Shown here: positions 1-6,697 of the stretch, in pieces
Numbering within the stretch: position 1 is the first letter of the stretch
How the letters are laid out: each line of letters starts with the position of its first letter
Origin: Cyclobacterium sp.
Lineage (GTDB): Bacteria > Bacteroidota > Bacteroidia > Cytophagales > Cyclobacteriaceae
Direction of reading: 5' to 3'
Assembly (NCBI RefSeq): GCF_014762705.1
Contig: NZ_JABURL010000076.1
Coordinates: 1-60,544, forward strand
DNA length: 60,544 nucleotides
The notes under the pieces: model-generated
What the model saw: only the letters and a program-made list of their open reading frames with translations
What the model was told of the DNA's origin: nothing
The model's database searches: none
Position numbers and translations under genes: made by a program

Positions 1-116
1 AGCAGGATGTTGCTCAGTAAGGGGCTGATTGGGGAGCCCTGAGGGACTCCTTTTCGCAAAAATTTAACCGGAAAAACCGCGCATTTTTGCCCGCCACAAA
101 CCATATACGCAAACCG
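1..116 (-). pseudogene. Group II intron reverse transcriptase fragment, cut by window edge
   Basis: Read on the minus strand, positions 62-1 encode FLRKGVPQGSPISPLLSNIL, the hallmark block of group II intron reverse transcriptases (RVT_1 region before the YADD site). The same frame runs up to an in-frame TAA at 117-119, so only about 38 codons are visible and nothing upstream looks like the normal N-terminal palm. The gene therefore appears 5'-truncated or frameshifted, and its remainder lies outside the window. The block differs in style from the maturase fragment near 4.2 kb, so these may be two different introns. The family call is confident; the truncation is an inference from a short stretch. 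Confidence 0.7.
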
Positions 117-192
117 TTACAGCGCATATTGAGAACGCCTGTTCACAAAACAATTTTTTGAAAATAGTAACTTTTAAGTTACATTTACGTCC

Positions 193-633
193 ATGGATAA
201 AGTAAGGGAAGTCATAGCCTACCAAGACCATTTTGAGAACTTTCTGAGAAAACAGACAGAAATAGTTCAAAACAAAATTTACAAGGTTATTGAGGCTATT
301 GAGACCCTGGAAAGAGTACCTAAAACCTACCTGAAACCTATCAAGACCAAGAAAGGGTTATTTGAAGCCCGCATCCAGTTGGGATCAAACATCTGGAGGG
401 TGTTTTGTTTTTTTGACGATGGCCAGCTTGTTATCTTATTAAACGGCTTTCAAAAGAAATCGCAAAAGACACCGGCAAAGGAAATTGAAAAGGCGAGTAG
501 GTTGATGGATCAATACTTTGCCGAAAAAAATCAGAAATTAATAAAAAAACGAAGCCATGAATACAAAAAGCTGGAAAGACATAAAAGACGATGTGTATGG
601 AAGGAAAGGCACATCACGAAGAGACGAACTTGA
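193..633 (+). CDS. RelE/HigB-superfamily (Gp49-like) toxin
   Basis: This 146-residue protein has the layout of phage-derived Gp49/HigB-like mRNA interferases (RelE/ParE superfamily): an N-terminal helical part, then a basic strand region (KTKKGLFEARIQLGSNIWRV) and the core LVILLNGFQKKSQKTP, followed by a lysine-rich helix. In the family the toxin is a ribosome-dependent or free endoribonuclease neutralised by a downstream antitoxin. Typical members end about 110-115 residues in. Here about 34 extra lysine/arginine-rich residues overlap the antitoxin gene by 77 nt, which suggests a lost stop codon or frameshift near the end. No clear Shine-Dalgarno sequence precedes ATG 193. Confidence 0.82.
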   Translation: MDKVREVIAYQDHFENFLRKQTEIVQNKIYKVIEAIETLERVPKTYLKPIKTKKGLFEARIQLGSNIWRVFCFFDDGQLVILLNGFQKKSQKTPAKEIEKASRLMDQYFAEKNQKLIKKRSHEYKKLERHKRRCVWKERHITKRRT

Positions 634-847
634 AAGAGATTTTGAATCGTTTAAGATCGGTGTGTTATTGAAGAAAGCCAGGGAGGACAAGAATTTGACC
701 CAGGAGCAATTGGCAGAATTAGTAGATAAGAAAAGAACCTACATTTCAAGAGTCGAAAATAACGGAAGTAACCTGACACTTAAAACGCTCTTCGACATAG
801 TAGAAAAAGGGTTGGGAGGAAAGGTCAAAATTTCCATTGAAGTGTGA
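557..847 (+). CDS. XRE-family HTH antitoxin
   Basis: This 96-residue protein is the expected partner of the upstream Gp49-like toxin. Residues about 34-88 form an XRE helix-turn-helix (LLKKAREDKNLTQEQLAELV, then KKRTYISRVENN). The C-terminus (GKVKISIEV) is typical of HigA-type antitoxins encoded after Gp49 toxins. It would bind the toxin and autorepress the operon. The start overlaps the toxin ORF by 77 nt in another frame, longer than the usual few bases. A hairpin repeat begins only 13 nt after the stop. Confidence 0.85.
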   Translation: MNTKSWKDIKDDVYGRKGTSRRDELERDFESFKIGVLLKKAREDKNLTQEQLAELVDKKRTYISRVENNGSNLTLKTLFDIVEKGLGGKVKISIEV

Positions 848-860
848 AAACAAATAATAC

Positions 861-996
861 GCGCTATAACCTCAACTTGGATCCAGCGGGAGATTCCGGT
901 AAAGATTTTATTTTGTTATTTTAATTAAATCCGCTCAGGGAATGAAGGGTACGGCTCCGAATAACCCGCCGTCCCCAAGCTGAATCCCGCTATAGC
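861..996. repeat. attC-like hairpin repeat, copy 1
   Basis: First of three ~130 bp copies (others at 4846-4976 and 12383-12514). Its ends, GCGCTATAAC and GCTATAGC, are near-complementary. Inside them CAACTTGGATCCAGCGGG pairs imperfectly (about 14 of 18) with CCCGCCGTCCCCAAGCTG, enclosing an AT-rich centre. It starts 13 nt after the antitoxin stop, as an integron attC site follows its cassette gene. A GTTAGGC sequence, matching the attC core consensus, occurs at 1103-1109, but without a visible partner. Apart from the repeat, a promoter-like box and that motif, nothing recognisable lies in 848-1184. Confidence 0.6.
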
Positions 997-1152
997 AAAT
1001 GAGGGCTGGCTGCTTAAAAATGAAGATATTGCAACTAATGAAACTTACGGTAGGCAGACAAAAAATCGGTTTCAAATCCCGCACTTGCCATAGCCAGGGC
1101 CGGTTAGGCAACATTTGAAAAAAAAATTCTGCATACATTTAAAAATTATACT

Positions 1153-1160
1153 TATCTTTG
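1153..1160 (+). promoter_or_regulatory. Putative -7 box of higBA
   Basis: TATCTTTG matches the Bacteroidota -7 consensus TAnnTTTG and lies 25 nt before the HigB start. No convincing -33 TTTG sits about 20 nt upstream, so this is tentative. Confidence 0.3.
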
Positions 1161-1184
1161 ACGTTAGTAATGTAGGACGATAGT

Positions 1185-1460
1185 ATGATTGTTTCATTTG
1201 GTTCAAAGGATACCGAGAAAATTTGGAATGGAGAATGCGTTAAAAAATTGCCGATTGAGATACAACAAATTGGACGGAGAAAATTAAGGATAATAAACAA
1301 CTCTCAAAACTGGACTGATTTGAGAATTTCTCCATCCAACAGACTAGAGAAATTACAAGGTTCCGATTTTTGCAGTATAAGGATAAATGACCAATGGAGG
1401 ATAGTGTTTCGGTGGATTGACAATAACGCTCACGATGTTGAGATTATGGATTATCACTAA
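1185..1460 (+). CDS. higB: HigB-type toxin (plasmid maintenance killer family)
   Basis: A 91-residue RelE-superfamily toxin of the HigB/killer-protein type. It starts with the family's MIVSFGSKDTEKIW, contains RRKLRIINNSQ, and ends with the core RLEKLQGSDFCSIRINDQWRI followed by DVEIMDYH, where the conserved C-terminal D-x-H is seen. Members are ribosome-dependent mRNA endonucleases. Full length compares well with the family (about 90 residues). The antitoxin gene follows after 16 nt on the same strand, so the two form one operon. Confidence 0.9.
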   Translation: MIVSFGSKDTEKIWNGECVKKLPIEIQQIGRRKLRIINNSQNWTDLRISPSNRLEKLQGSDFCSIRINDQWRIVFRWIDNNAHDVEIMDYH

Positions 1461-1464
1461 AATT

Positions 1465-1470
1465 AGGAGG
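1465..1470 (+). promoter_or_regulatory. Strong Shine-Dalgarno of higA
   Basis: AGGAGG lies 6 nt before ATG 1477. This is unusually strong for this window and decides the higA start against the in-frame ATG at 1417, which lies inside higB. Confidence 0.75.
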
Positions 1471-1476
1471 ATTAAA

Positions 1477-1785
1477 ATGGACAGATTAGCAAATATACAT
1501 CCAGGAGAGATTTTACTTGAGGAGTTCTTACGTCCTCTTGAGATAACTGCATACAGATTATCAAAGGATACAGAGATACCCCAGACTCGTATTTCACAAA
1601 TAATTAAAGGTAAACGGAGAATTACTGCCGATACAGCACTGAGATTTTCATCATATTTCGGTACGACTGCAAAGTATTGGCTTGGGCTTCAAGACGACTA
1701 TGATATCGAAGAGGAGAGAAAAGACAAGCAAGAGATATTGACGAAGATAAAGATAAACGCACCACAGTCGAGTAGCCTGACCTGA
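1477..1785 (+). CDS. higA: HigA-type antitoxin, XRE family
   Basis: A 102-residue protein with the HigA signature at its start (MDRLANIHPGEILLEEFLRP), then a helix-turn-helix (TAYRLSKDTEIPQTRISQII, KGKRRITADTALRFSSYFG) and the family motif YWLGLQDDYD. It neutralises HigB and represses the operon. The start is set by AGGAGG at 1465-1470; an in-frame upstream ATG would add 20 residues that belong to the higB coding frame. The last ~10 residues (INAPQSSSLT) look like a shifted tail. Confidence 0.9.
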   Translation: MDRLANIHPGEILLEEFLRPLEITAYRLSKDTEIPQTRISQIIKGKRRITADTALRFSSYFGTTAKYWLGLQDDYDIEEERKDKQEILTKIKINAPQSSSLT

Positions 1786-1915
1786 GCTAATTTGCTCAGG
1801 TTGAAGCTATCACACCAAGCGGCGTACGGGTCTTCCCGATGAATCGGAACAGGCAGTATACCTATTGTTCATAAATTTTCTCCAGCGGGCTACATGGAGT
1901 CCTCCTACCGACCCT

Positions 1916-2000
1916 TGCTACATGGAGATAGACCAAGGCGGTATTGATGTCCACAAGGCAGAGGTCAACGTGGCAGCGATCCTTGTAAAAGTCGCTATAT
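1916..2000 (+). pseudogene. IS110-like transposase N-terminal scrap
   Basis: The translated stretch GGIDVHKAEVNVAAI resembles the first catalytic-Asp motif of IS110-family DEDD transposases (GIDVxK...). The frame then continues for only about 30 residues of unrelated low-complexity sequence and stops. No other transposase motif or terminal repeat is visible between 1786 and 2166. This is a short similarity from memory and could be chance. Confidence 0.3.
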
Positions 2001-2027
2001 TTCTGAAAATCAGCAAAAAAGTAATTA

Positions 2028-2059
2028 AACAATGGCTATCCGGCCGGGTAGCCATTGTT
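2028..2059. terminator. Perfect-arm GC-rich hairpin
   Basis: AACAATGGCTATCCGG is followed directly by its complement CCGGGTAGCCATTGTT (16-nt arms, one G-T pair, no spacer), then by an A/T-rich run. It could terminate transcription between the TA operon and the convergent hemerythrin gene, or be a mobile-element end. It lacks a long T-tract on the plus strand. Confidence 0.45.
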
Positions 2060-2166
2060 AAAATACATTTTCAAATAAGGTTAAGATAGTTGCTTGATGG
2101 TGCCCGGCGGACCTGCACTCCACTCTTCCTTTGTGTCATCCGTCGGATCCTGAGAAAATCAAATTC

Positions 2167-2601
2167 TCAACGCTCACTATCCATCATACTCCTGTAATCT
2201 CTGGCCAACGCATTCATCTTGGCATCATCCAGTGATTGGTCGGCTAGTGAAAAGACATCTTCTTCCTCTTCATCCAGATGGTGAATAATTTTTTCCTTTA
2301 GTTTTTTGGCAGTGGCCAGCCATCCGGGAGAAGACATATCGGTATTGTCAAGCTCTTCCATCAGTTCGTCCATCTCCTGGTGTTCAGCTACACTGTGCCT
2401 TGCTTGATCCTGTGTATTATCGTATTTAAAAAGCGGACGATAAAAATAACGTTCTTCCGCATCGGCGTGAGTTTGCAATTCCCTTTTAAGCCGCTCATAC
2501 AACTCTTTACGTCCATCGGAAGCTCCATTCGTTTTTATCAATAGGTCACAAAGGGTTCTTTGCTTTTCATGGTCATTTTTGATTTCTTCAAATAAATCCA
2601 T
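2167..2601 (-). CDS. Hemerythrin HHE cation-binding domain protein
   Basis: A 144-residue all-helical protein with the metal ligands of hemerythrin HHE domains: H11-E12 in the first helix, H45 with E49/E50, H69 and H74 with E76, and H107-H108 followed by an acidic run. Such proteins bind a di-iron centre and oxygen or NO and are often stress-related. No signal peptide, so cytoplasmic. It lies 19 nt downstream of the DUF1206 gene on the same strand, so the two are probably co-transcribed. In Bacteroidota HHE and DUF1206 proteins commonly occur among general stress genes. Confidence 0.88.
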   Translation of the reverse strand: MDLFEEIKNDHEKQRTLCDLLIKTNGASDGRKELYERLKRELQTHADAEERYFYRPLFKYDNTQDQARHSVAEHQEMDELMEELDNTDMSSPGWLATAKKLKEKIIHHLDEEEEDVFSLADQSLDDAKMNALARDYRSMMDSER

Positions 2602-2620
2602 CTTTATTTGGTCGTTTAAA

Positions 2621-3430
2621 TTAAAAGTACATTTTTCGCTGACTCGCCTTGATTATCATAAAGACGCCATAGGCTAACAATCCAAGTGCGATAATTCCGA
2701 AGACAATTGTTCCAAATTCATTCTGAATAAATTCAAAAGCATCTTTTGTTCCTCCCGCCTTCGATGCGTCGTAGGTGATGGCTGCTCTTACCGTCAGATA
2801 AGCGATCATTCCGAGAACGAGACCCCGGGCTGTATACCCTACACGACCGGAATTGATCATTAGTTTCTGTTTTTTTTCATCCATGCCGGATTCCTTCAAT
2901 TTATCCTTAAATTTACCGGAATAGGCTCGGAACATTTGGTAGAGTGCTTTTCCCAGAAAAAGGAGTGCAACTACAGCGACCAACCATCTTCCGTAGTCCT
3001 TTTCTAAAAGCTTCTGAATCATGGATTCATTTCCTCCTCCACTTCCTCCACCTCCGCTACCGACCAATAGCTGCACAGCAGTGTAAATAAGGAACATATA
3101 AAAAATACCACTCACAAAATAGGCGATTCTTCGTGCTATTCCTTTTGCGTCCAAGCCTTCGTCTTCGGGGTCACCGAAGGTTTGATACATTCGCCAAAAA
3201 ACGTAACCGGCCAGGCCGAACGTAACGACCCAAAGCATTACCTGTCCGAAAGGCTGGTCAATTAGGAACTTTAAAGCCCCATCACTACCTGTCTTTTTAC
3301 CACCGCTTCCAAAAGCCGCCCAGGCAGATAAACCGCCAATTAAAACATAAACGACTCCTTTTGTAGCTATTCCGAACCGGGCAACCTTTTTTTTCTTTTC
3401 CTTACTCGGATTTAAATCTTCTTTTTCCAT
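2621..3430 (-). CDS. DUF1206 six-helix membrane protein
   Basis: A 269-residue integral membrane protein with three repeats of a two-helix unit, each starting with a basic-glycine motif (ARFGIATKGVVYVLIG; AKGIARRIAYFVSGIFY; SGRVGYTARGLVLGMIAY). That is the layout of DUF1206. The function of the family is unknown. A glycine-serine-rich loop (GSGGGGSGGGNES) at about 125-137 separates the second unit's helix from the next cytoplasmic part. The N-terminus is lysine-rich and cytoplasmic. It is the first gene of a two-gene minus-strand unit with the hemerythrin gene. Confidence 0.87.
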   Translation of the reverse strand: MEKEDLNPSKEKKKKVARFGIATKGVVYVLIGGLSAWAAFGSGGKKTGSDGALKFLIDQPFGQVMLWVVTFGLAGYVFWRMYQTFGDPEDEGLDAKGIARRIAYFVSGIFYMFLIYTAVQLLVGSGGGGSGGGNESMIQKLLEKDYGRWLVAVVALLFLGKALYQMFRAYSGKFKDKLKESGMDEKKQKLMINSGRVGYTARGLVLGMIAYLTVRAAITYDASKAGGTKDAFEFIQNEFGTIVFGIIALGLLAYGVFMIIKASQRKMYF

Positions 3431-3446
3431 AGTTTTTTAATTTCCT

Positions 3447-3704
3447 TTGTCGAAAATCAATTTTTATGCCAAAAAAAAGAAATATTTTACCATTTATGGC
3501 CATAAAATAATTGAAAAAATAGAATATTCAAGAGTTTATTTTCCAATATGGGGAGAAGGGGATCGGCCAGATTACCTTATTGAATATGGGACGGATGGAA
3601 AAAGTATGCGTGCTACCTGCGTTCTGTCTGATCGAACAACTTATAGAGATGTGTACGATTTTGGCTTTTCCCGGAAATGGTTTTCGATCTTCGGAACCTT
3701 TTGA
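3447..3704 (+). CDS. Hypothetical small protein, possibly 5'-truncated
   Basis: An 85-codon open frame that begins at TTG with no ATG near its start. It has a plausible composition: YLIEYGTDGKSMRATCVLSD looks like ordinary protein, with many aromatic and charged residues. It is divergent from the DUF1206 gene and starts only 16 nt from it. I do not recognise a family. The absence of ATG suggests that the true N-terminus is lost or that the frame is not expressed. Confidence 0.3.
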   Translation: MSKINFYAKKKKYFTIYGHKIIEKIEYSRVYFPIWGEGDRPDYLIEYGTDGKSMRATCVLSDRTTYRDVYDFGFSRKWFSIFGTF

Positions 3705-3889
3705 GCTGTAAATCAAAGCCCGGTACATTTTTACAGGCTCTTTCAATGATAGATTGCTTTTTTTTTAGCTTAAAATGTTTAATAATTACGATAAGTCTAA
3801 TGTAGGAAGAAACGGCAATAACTACCGGCTTCCTGCCTTAACAGGATTCGTTCAGTCGAGTAGGTAAAGGGGAATTCCACTCCTAAACC

Positions 3890-3931
3890 TCTCCCAGAAC
3901 CGTACGTGAACCTCTCAATTCATACGGCTTT
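3890..3931 (-). ncRNA. Group II intron domain V
   Basis: The minus strand reads AGCCGTATGAATTGAGAGG and then TTCACGTACGGTTCTGGGAG. This matches the usual domain V form: GCCGTA-type stem, internal GAGAGG-like loop, and CGTACGGTT returning strand. It is followed by GAGAGG leading into a domain VI-like stem. This is the most conserved part of the ribozyme. Confidence 0.7.
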
Positions 3932-3958
3932 TATTATGCAGTCGGTTTTAGTTTATTA

Positions 3959-4441
3959 TTAGACTAATTTGTATCCCAGTCCCCAATGATAGAAAAGGTT
4001 TGGATATGAATTCGCAACTTGTCAAAGCCATTTTACTGCTTTGACCTTGCTTCCTTTGAAGCTTTTGTACTTTTTCAAAATCCACCTGATCAATCGATGG
4101 TGCAGGTAGTAAAACACAGGTTTTAGACTTCTTCGGCTTATCTTTCCATAATATTGAACCCAACCTCGTATTTTTGGATTTAACAATATTGCCAAATCCT
4201 GAATACCTCTTTGGGTTTTATTGTGGAAATTGAGCTTTCGGAGTTCACTATTGATTCGCACCTTGGACTTTCGGCTCATCTTACAATCAAACTGCAGATA
4301 ACTCCCCCCGTTCCTCTGTCTGTTTCTCATTGGCTGAAAACTGAAGCCGAGAAAGTCAAACTGAACAGGGTACCCATTCAGATTACGGTCTTCTTTCTTA
4401 CAATAAACAATTTTCACTTTTACAAAAAGATTTCTTGACGC
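3959..4441 (-). pseudogene. ltrA: Group II intron maturase C-terminal fragment with in-frame TGA
   Basis: The frame carries typical maturase (domain X, GIIM) motifs: KIVYCKKEDRN, FDFLGFSFQPMRNRQ, KIRGWVQYYGKISRRSLKPV and a basic helix LIRWILKKYKSFKG. At 4022-4024 a TGA interrupts KAVKWL. The same frame continues past it as QVANSYPNLFYHWGLGYKLV and stops at 3959, which is the expected maturase C-terminus. So TGA replaced a sense codon, plausibly CGA (Arg). Upstream the frame closes at a TGA near 4442, and the reverse-transcriptase palm domain is missing. The gene is a double-damaged pseudogene. Confidence 0.85.
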
Positions 4442-4845
4442 TCAGTCCTCCTTGAACCCTTTCTGGTATGACGGGACAAATGCATGCCCCAGCAGCTCAA
4501 AAGTGGAAGATCTTCGGATACCAGCACCACGTGCGCCCCCTTCGCACTCCCGTGCCCGGGCGTGTTCGTCAGTACAGAGACTTCAGTCTGGCTTATTAAA
4601 AATCCTGAGACTTCAGGGCTTCACCTACCCTGCTTGCTGGCTCCTTACTAAAAATATCCACTGGATATTTTCTTAACGTTCGGCCCTCTCAGGGCAAACC
4701 AGCCCCGCTTTGGCGGGACAGGCTTTGCCACTTGCTTCGCTTCGCATAACGACTCCCACGCAAAAGGGATACCGAAGAAAGTCGGCACAGGCTTTTCACC
4801 CATTGAAACGGTCAACATTTTGACCTATATTCACCATATCAAGGC

Positions 4846-4976
4846 ACACACATCATCTTGGAATACAGCGGGCGATTCAGAGTAAATAGAAAGTTTAGTA
4901 TCTTTAAGAAGTTAGGAGTAGGTTGGAAGAGAATGGCTCCGAAAGTCCGCCGTCTCCAAGCTGAATCCCGTTATCA
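4846..4976. repeat. attC-like hairpin repeat, copy 3 (diverged)
   Basis: This aligns end to end with the copies at 861 and 12383. It has CTTGGAATACAGCGGGCGATTC at the left (longer conserved block spanning 4857-4878) and GGCTCCGAAAGTCCGCCG, CTCCAAGCTGAATCCCGTTATC at the right. The arms CTTGGA..ACAGCGG and CCGCCGTCTCCAAG pair imperfectly. It ends about 5 nt before the start of the next gene (4982), as expected for a site at a cassette junction. Confidence 0.55.
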
Positions 4977-4981
4977 ATAAT

Positions 4982-5379
4982 ATGAAAAGGATTATAGTAC
5001 CTAAACTTAACCAACGAACCATTAAATTTGAAATGGAGAAAACGATAAGAAAGCATCTTAATGGTTTAGATAGTTATAACCAATCTGACTATCAAAAACA
5101 ATTAGAAATTTGCCAATTAGGGAAACTACTTGTGACCTATTTACCTGATTTCTCAATAGAAGAGGTGAGAGAAAAACCTGATTTTATAATATCGGATGGG
5201 AAAAAGAGAGTGGCGATAGAACACCAGTGCATTTTAAGCCAGTAACTAAGAGTTATCAAGGATCCTATGAAAATATTTTTCATAAAGCAAAAAGGGACTT
5301 GCGGAATGAAAGTTCGTTACCAAATTTTTTAGCAAACTGCTATTTAAAGAATATTAACTTACTTAGATTTCGGCTTTGA
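4982..5379 (+). pseudogene. Frameshifted hypothetical gene, PD-(D/E)xK-like
   Basis: The ATG frame runs 82 codons to PDFIISDGKKRVAIEHQ and then stops after five out-of-frame codons. The frame starting at 5227 continues coherently as VHFKPVTKSYQGSYENIF and on to LANCYLKNINLLRFRL, stopping at 5379. One missing base near 5225-5228 explains the break, giving a product of about 132 residues. The spacing PD ... IEHQ is reminiscent of a PD-(D/E)xK nuclease core, but this is only an inference; I do not recognise the family. The attC-like repeat sits just upstream, so it looks like a decayed cassette gene. Confidence 0.6.
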
Positions 5380-5767
5380 GGCAGGGCAAATAAAGTGCAA
5401 AGCGTGTTGCAGCCGTACCTTAGTCAGAATTTAACGAAATGATAAATCCTAAATTAGCAAAGTGGTAGAATTTTCCAATCGATTGGGGGGAGTTCTAAAA
5501 ATCAAACGCAAGGATATCAGCTAGTAATTCCAGGGATGCAACCAATTTATTGTGGGTAACACTATTTAGTCTTATTTTCAGGATTCAAACCGGCTCATTA
5601 GGTGTGAGTAAACTAAAATGGATGGACTGTTCCGTTTTTCAGGAAAACCATTTTTACAACGTCGATTGGAAAGGGCATAAGGAAATTTCACCAGGGCTGG
5701 GACCTGTGTTAGCCGGTTAAGTCGAATGTCTTTTAGAACTTAGTAAATTATAAATTATTGAAATGGA
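5380..5767. other. Intergenic stretch, no gene seen
   Basis: About 390 bp without a plausible ORF, RNA gene or clear repeat. It presumably contains the promoter of the operon starting at 5768; no convincing TAnnTTTG box was found. Confidence 0.5.
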
Positions 5768-6697
5768 ATGAATACTATGAAATCAATACACAGCTCAATA
5801 ATTCTCTTGCTGACATTGGGCACCCTATTTGCAGCCTGTACTCCAGGGGACTCATTTAGTATTAAACAAAATGAAAAAATTGTCTTCCTGGGAAATGCTT
5901 TCTTTGAAAATGCCATTGATAAGGGAGAAATTGAAACCACAATCTCCCTTTGCTACCCTAAAAAGAATATCACTTTTCGCAACATTGGCTGGAGCGGAGA
6001 TAATGTCTATGCACACACACGCACACGGGCACGCGGAGGGGGACGATTTGGAGATCCAGATAAAGGCTTTGGGATATTGACCAATCAGATTATTGATCTT
6101 AAGCCAGACAAAATTTTTATCGCCTACGGTTTTAATGAATCCTTTGATGATGAAGGAGGTATTGATTCATATGGCGAAGGCCTAAACCAACTTTTAGAAA
6201 TGCTCAGTCAGCATTGCCCCGAATTGATCCTTATTTCTACCATACCTATGGAAACAGGCTTTGGAATACCTTCAGAGCATATTGAAGCTCAAAATGAGAA
6301 GCTTAAGAATTATGCGGAAATGACTAAAGATATAGCCATCAATAGAGGCCACTCGTATGTTGATTTATTTACTCCCTTAAGTAAGGAAAGTAAATACACA
6401 GCCAACGGCATACATCTTACCGCAAATGGATACCGTAAGGCAGGAGAGTTGATTGCACAGGCATTGTCATTTCCGGCGCCAGCGATTGAAATTGACTCTG
6501 AAAAGGCTGCTCAAATCCGAAATACTATCATCAAAAAAAACACCCTTTTCTTTCACCGATGGCGTCCGCGCAACGATGCATTTGTATATGGGGAGCGCAA
6601 AGATGAACAACGAATTGCGCAGGAAGAACCGGCACAAATTGAACCGTTCATAGCAAAGCAGGAAGCAGCAATTACACTACTACTAGAAGACTTATGA
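5768..6697 (+). CDS. SGNH/GDSL-like lipoprotein lacking the nucleophile
   Basis: A 309-residue lipoprotein: signal peptide with lipobox LFAAC, lipidated Cys24. The fold of SGNH hydrolases is visible (block II Gly at GWSGDN; block III GFNES with Asn123; block V NGIHLTANGY with His216). In block I the expected GDS is FLGNAFFE, with no Ser in the catalytic position, and the Asp three residues before His is Asn213. Planctomycete-type relatives share the LGN variant, often fused to heme proteins. It may therefore bind rather than hydrolyse its ligand. ATG 5777 is an alternative start. The stop overlaps the next start by 4 nt (ATGA), so translation is coupled with the cytochrome gene. Confidence 0.8.
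   Translation: MNTMKSIHSSIILLLTLGTLFAACTPGDSFSIKQNEKIVFLGNAFFENAIDKGEIETTISLCYPKKNITFRNIGWSGDNVYAHTRTRARGGGRFGDPDKGFGILTNQIIDLKPDKIFIAYGFNESFDDEGGIDSYGEGLNQLLEMLSQHCPELILISTIPMETGFGIPSEHIEAQNEKLKNYAEMTKDIAINRGHSYVDLFTPLSKESKYTANGIHLTANGYRKAGELIAQALSFPAPAIEIDSEKAAQIRNTIIKKNTLFFHRWRPRNDAFVYGERKDEQRIAQEEPAQIEPFIAKQEAAITLLLEDL

Larger units (their letters stand above)
3855..4830 (-). mobile_element. Group II intron remnant
   Basis: On the minus strand the order is: a GC-rich structured stretch (about 4830-4442) compatible with ribozyme domains I-IV; the C-terminal part of a maturase (4441-3959); a domain V-like hairpin (3931-3890); and a domain VI-like hairpin ending in CCTACTCGAC near 3855. The reverse-transcriptase half of the ORF is absent and the maturase part has a nonsense codon, so the copy cannot encode a working maturase. 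The 3' boundary near 3855 is an estimate from the hairpin end. The 5' boundary is unclear because no clean GUGYG start was fixed. Confidence 0.6.

Noticed and set aside
64-270. Minus-strand 68-codon frame overlapping the first toxin start
   Set aside because: No motif, overlaps the toxin frame and the intron RT fragment in another phase; composition looks non-coding.
935-1138. Minus-strand 67-codon frame
   Set aside because: Covers the attC-like repeat; no protein-like motif and low-complexity composition.
1417-1476. Longer HigA start at ATG 1417
   Set aside because: It lies inside higB in another frame; AGGAGG at 1465-1470 points to ATG 1477.
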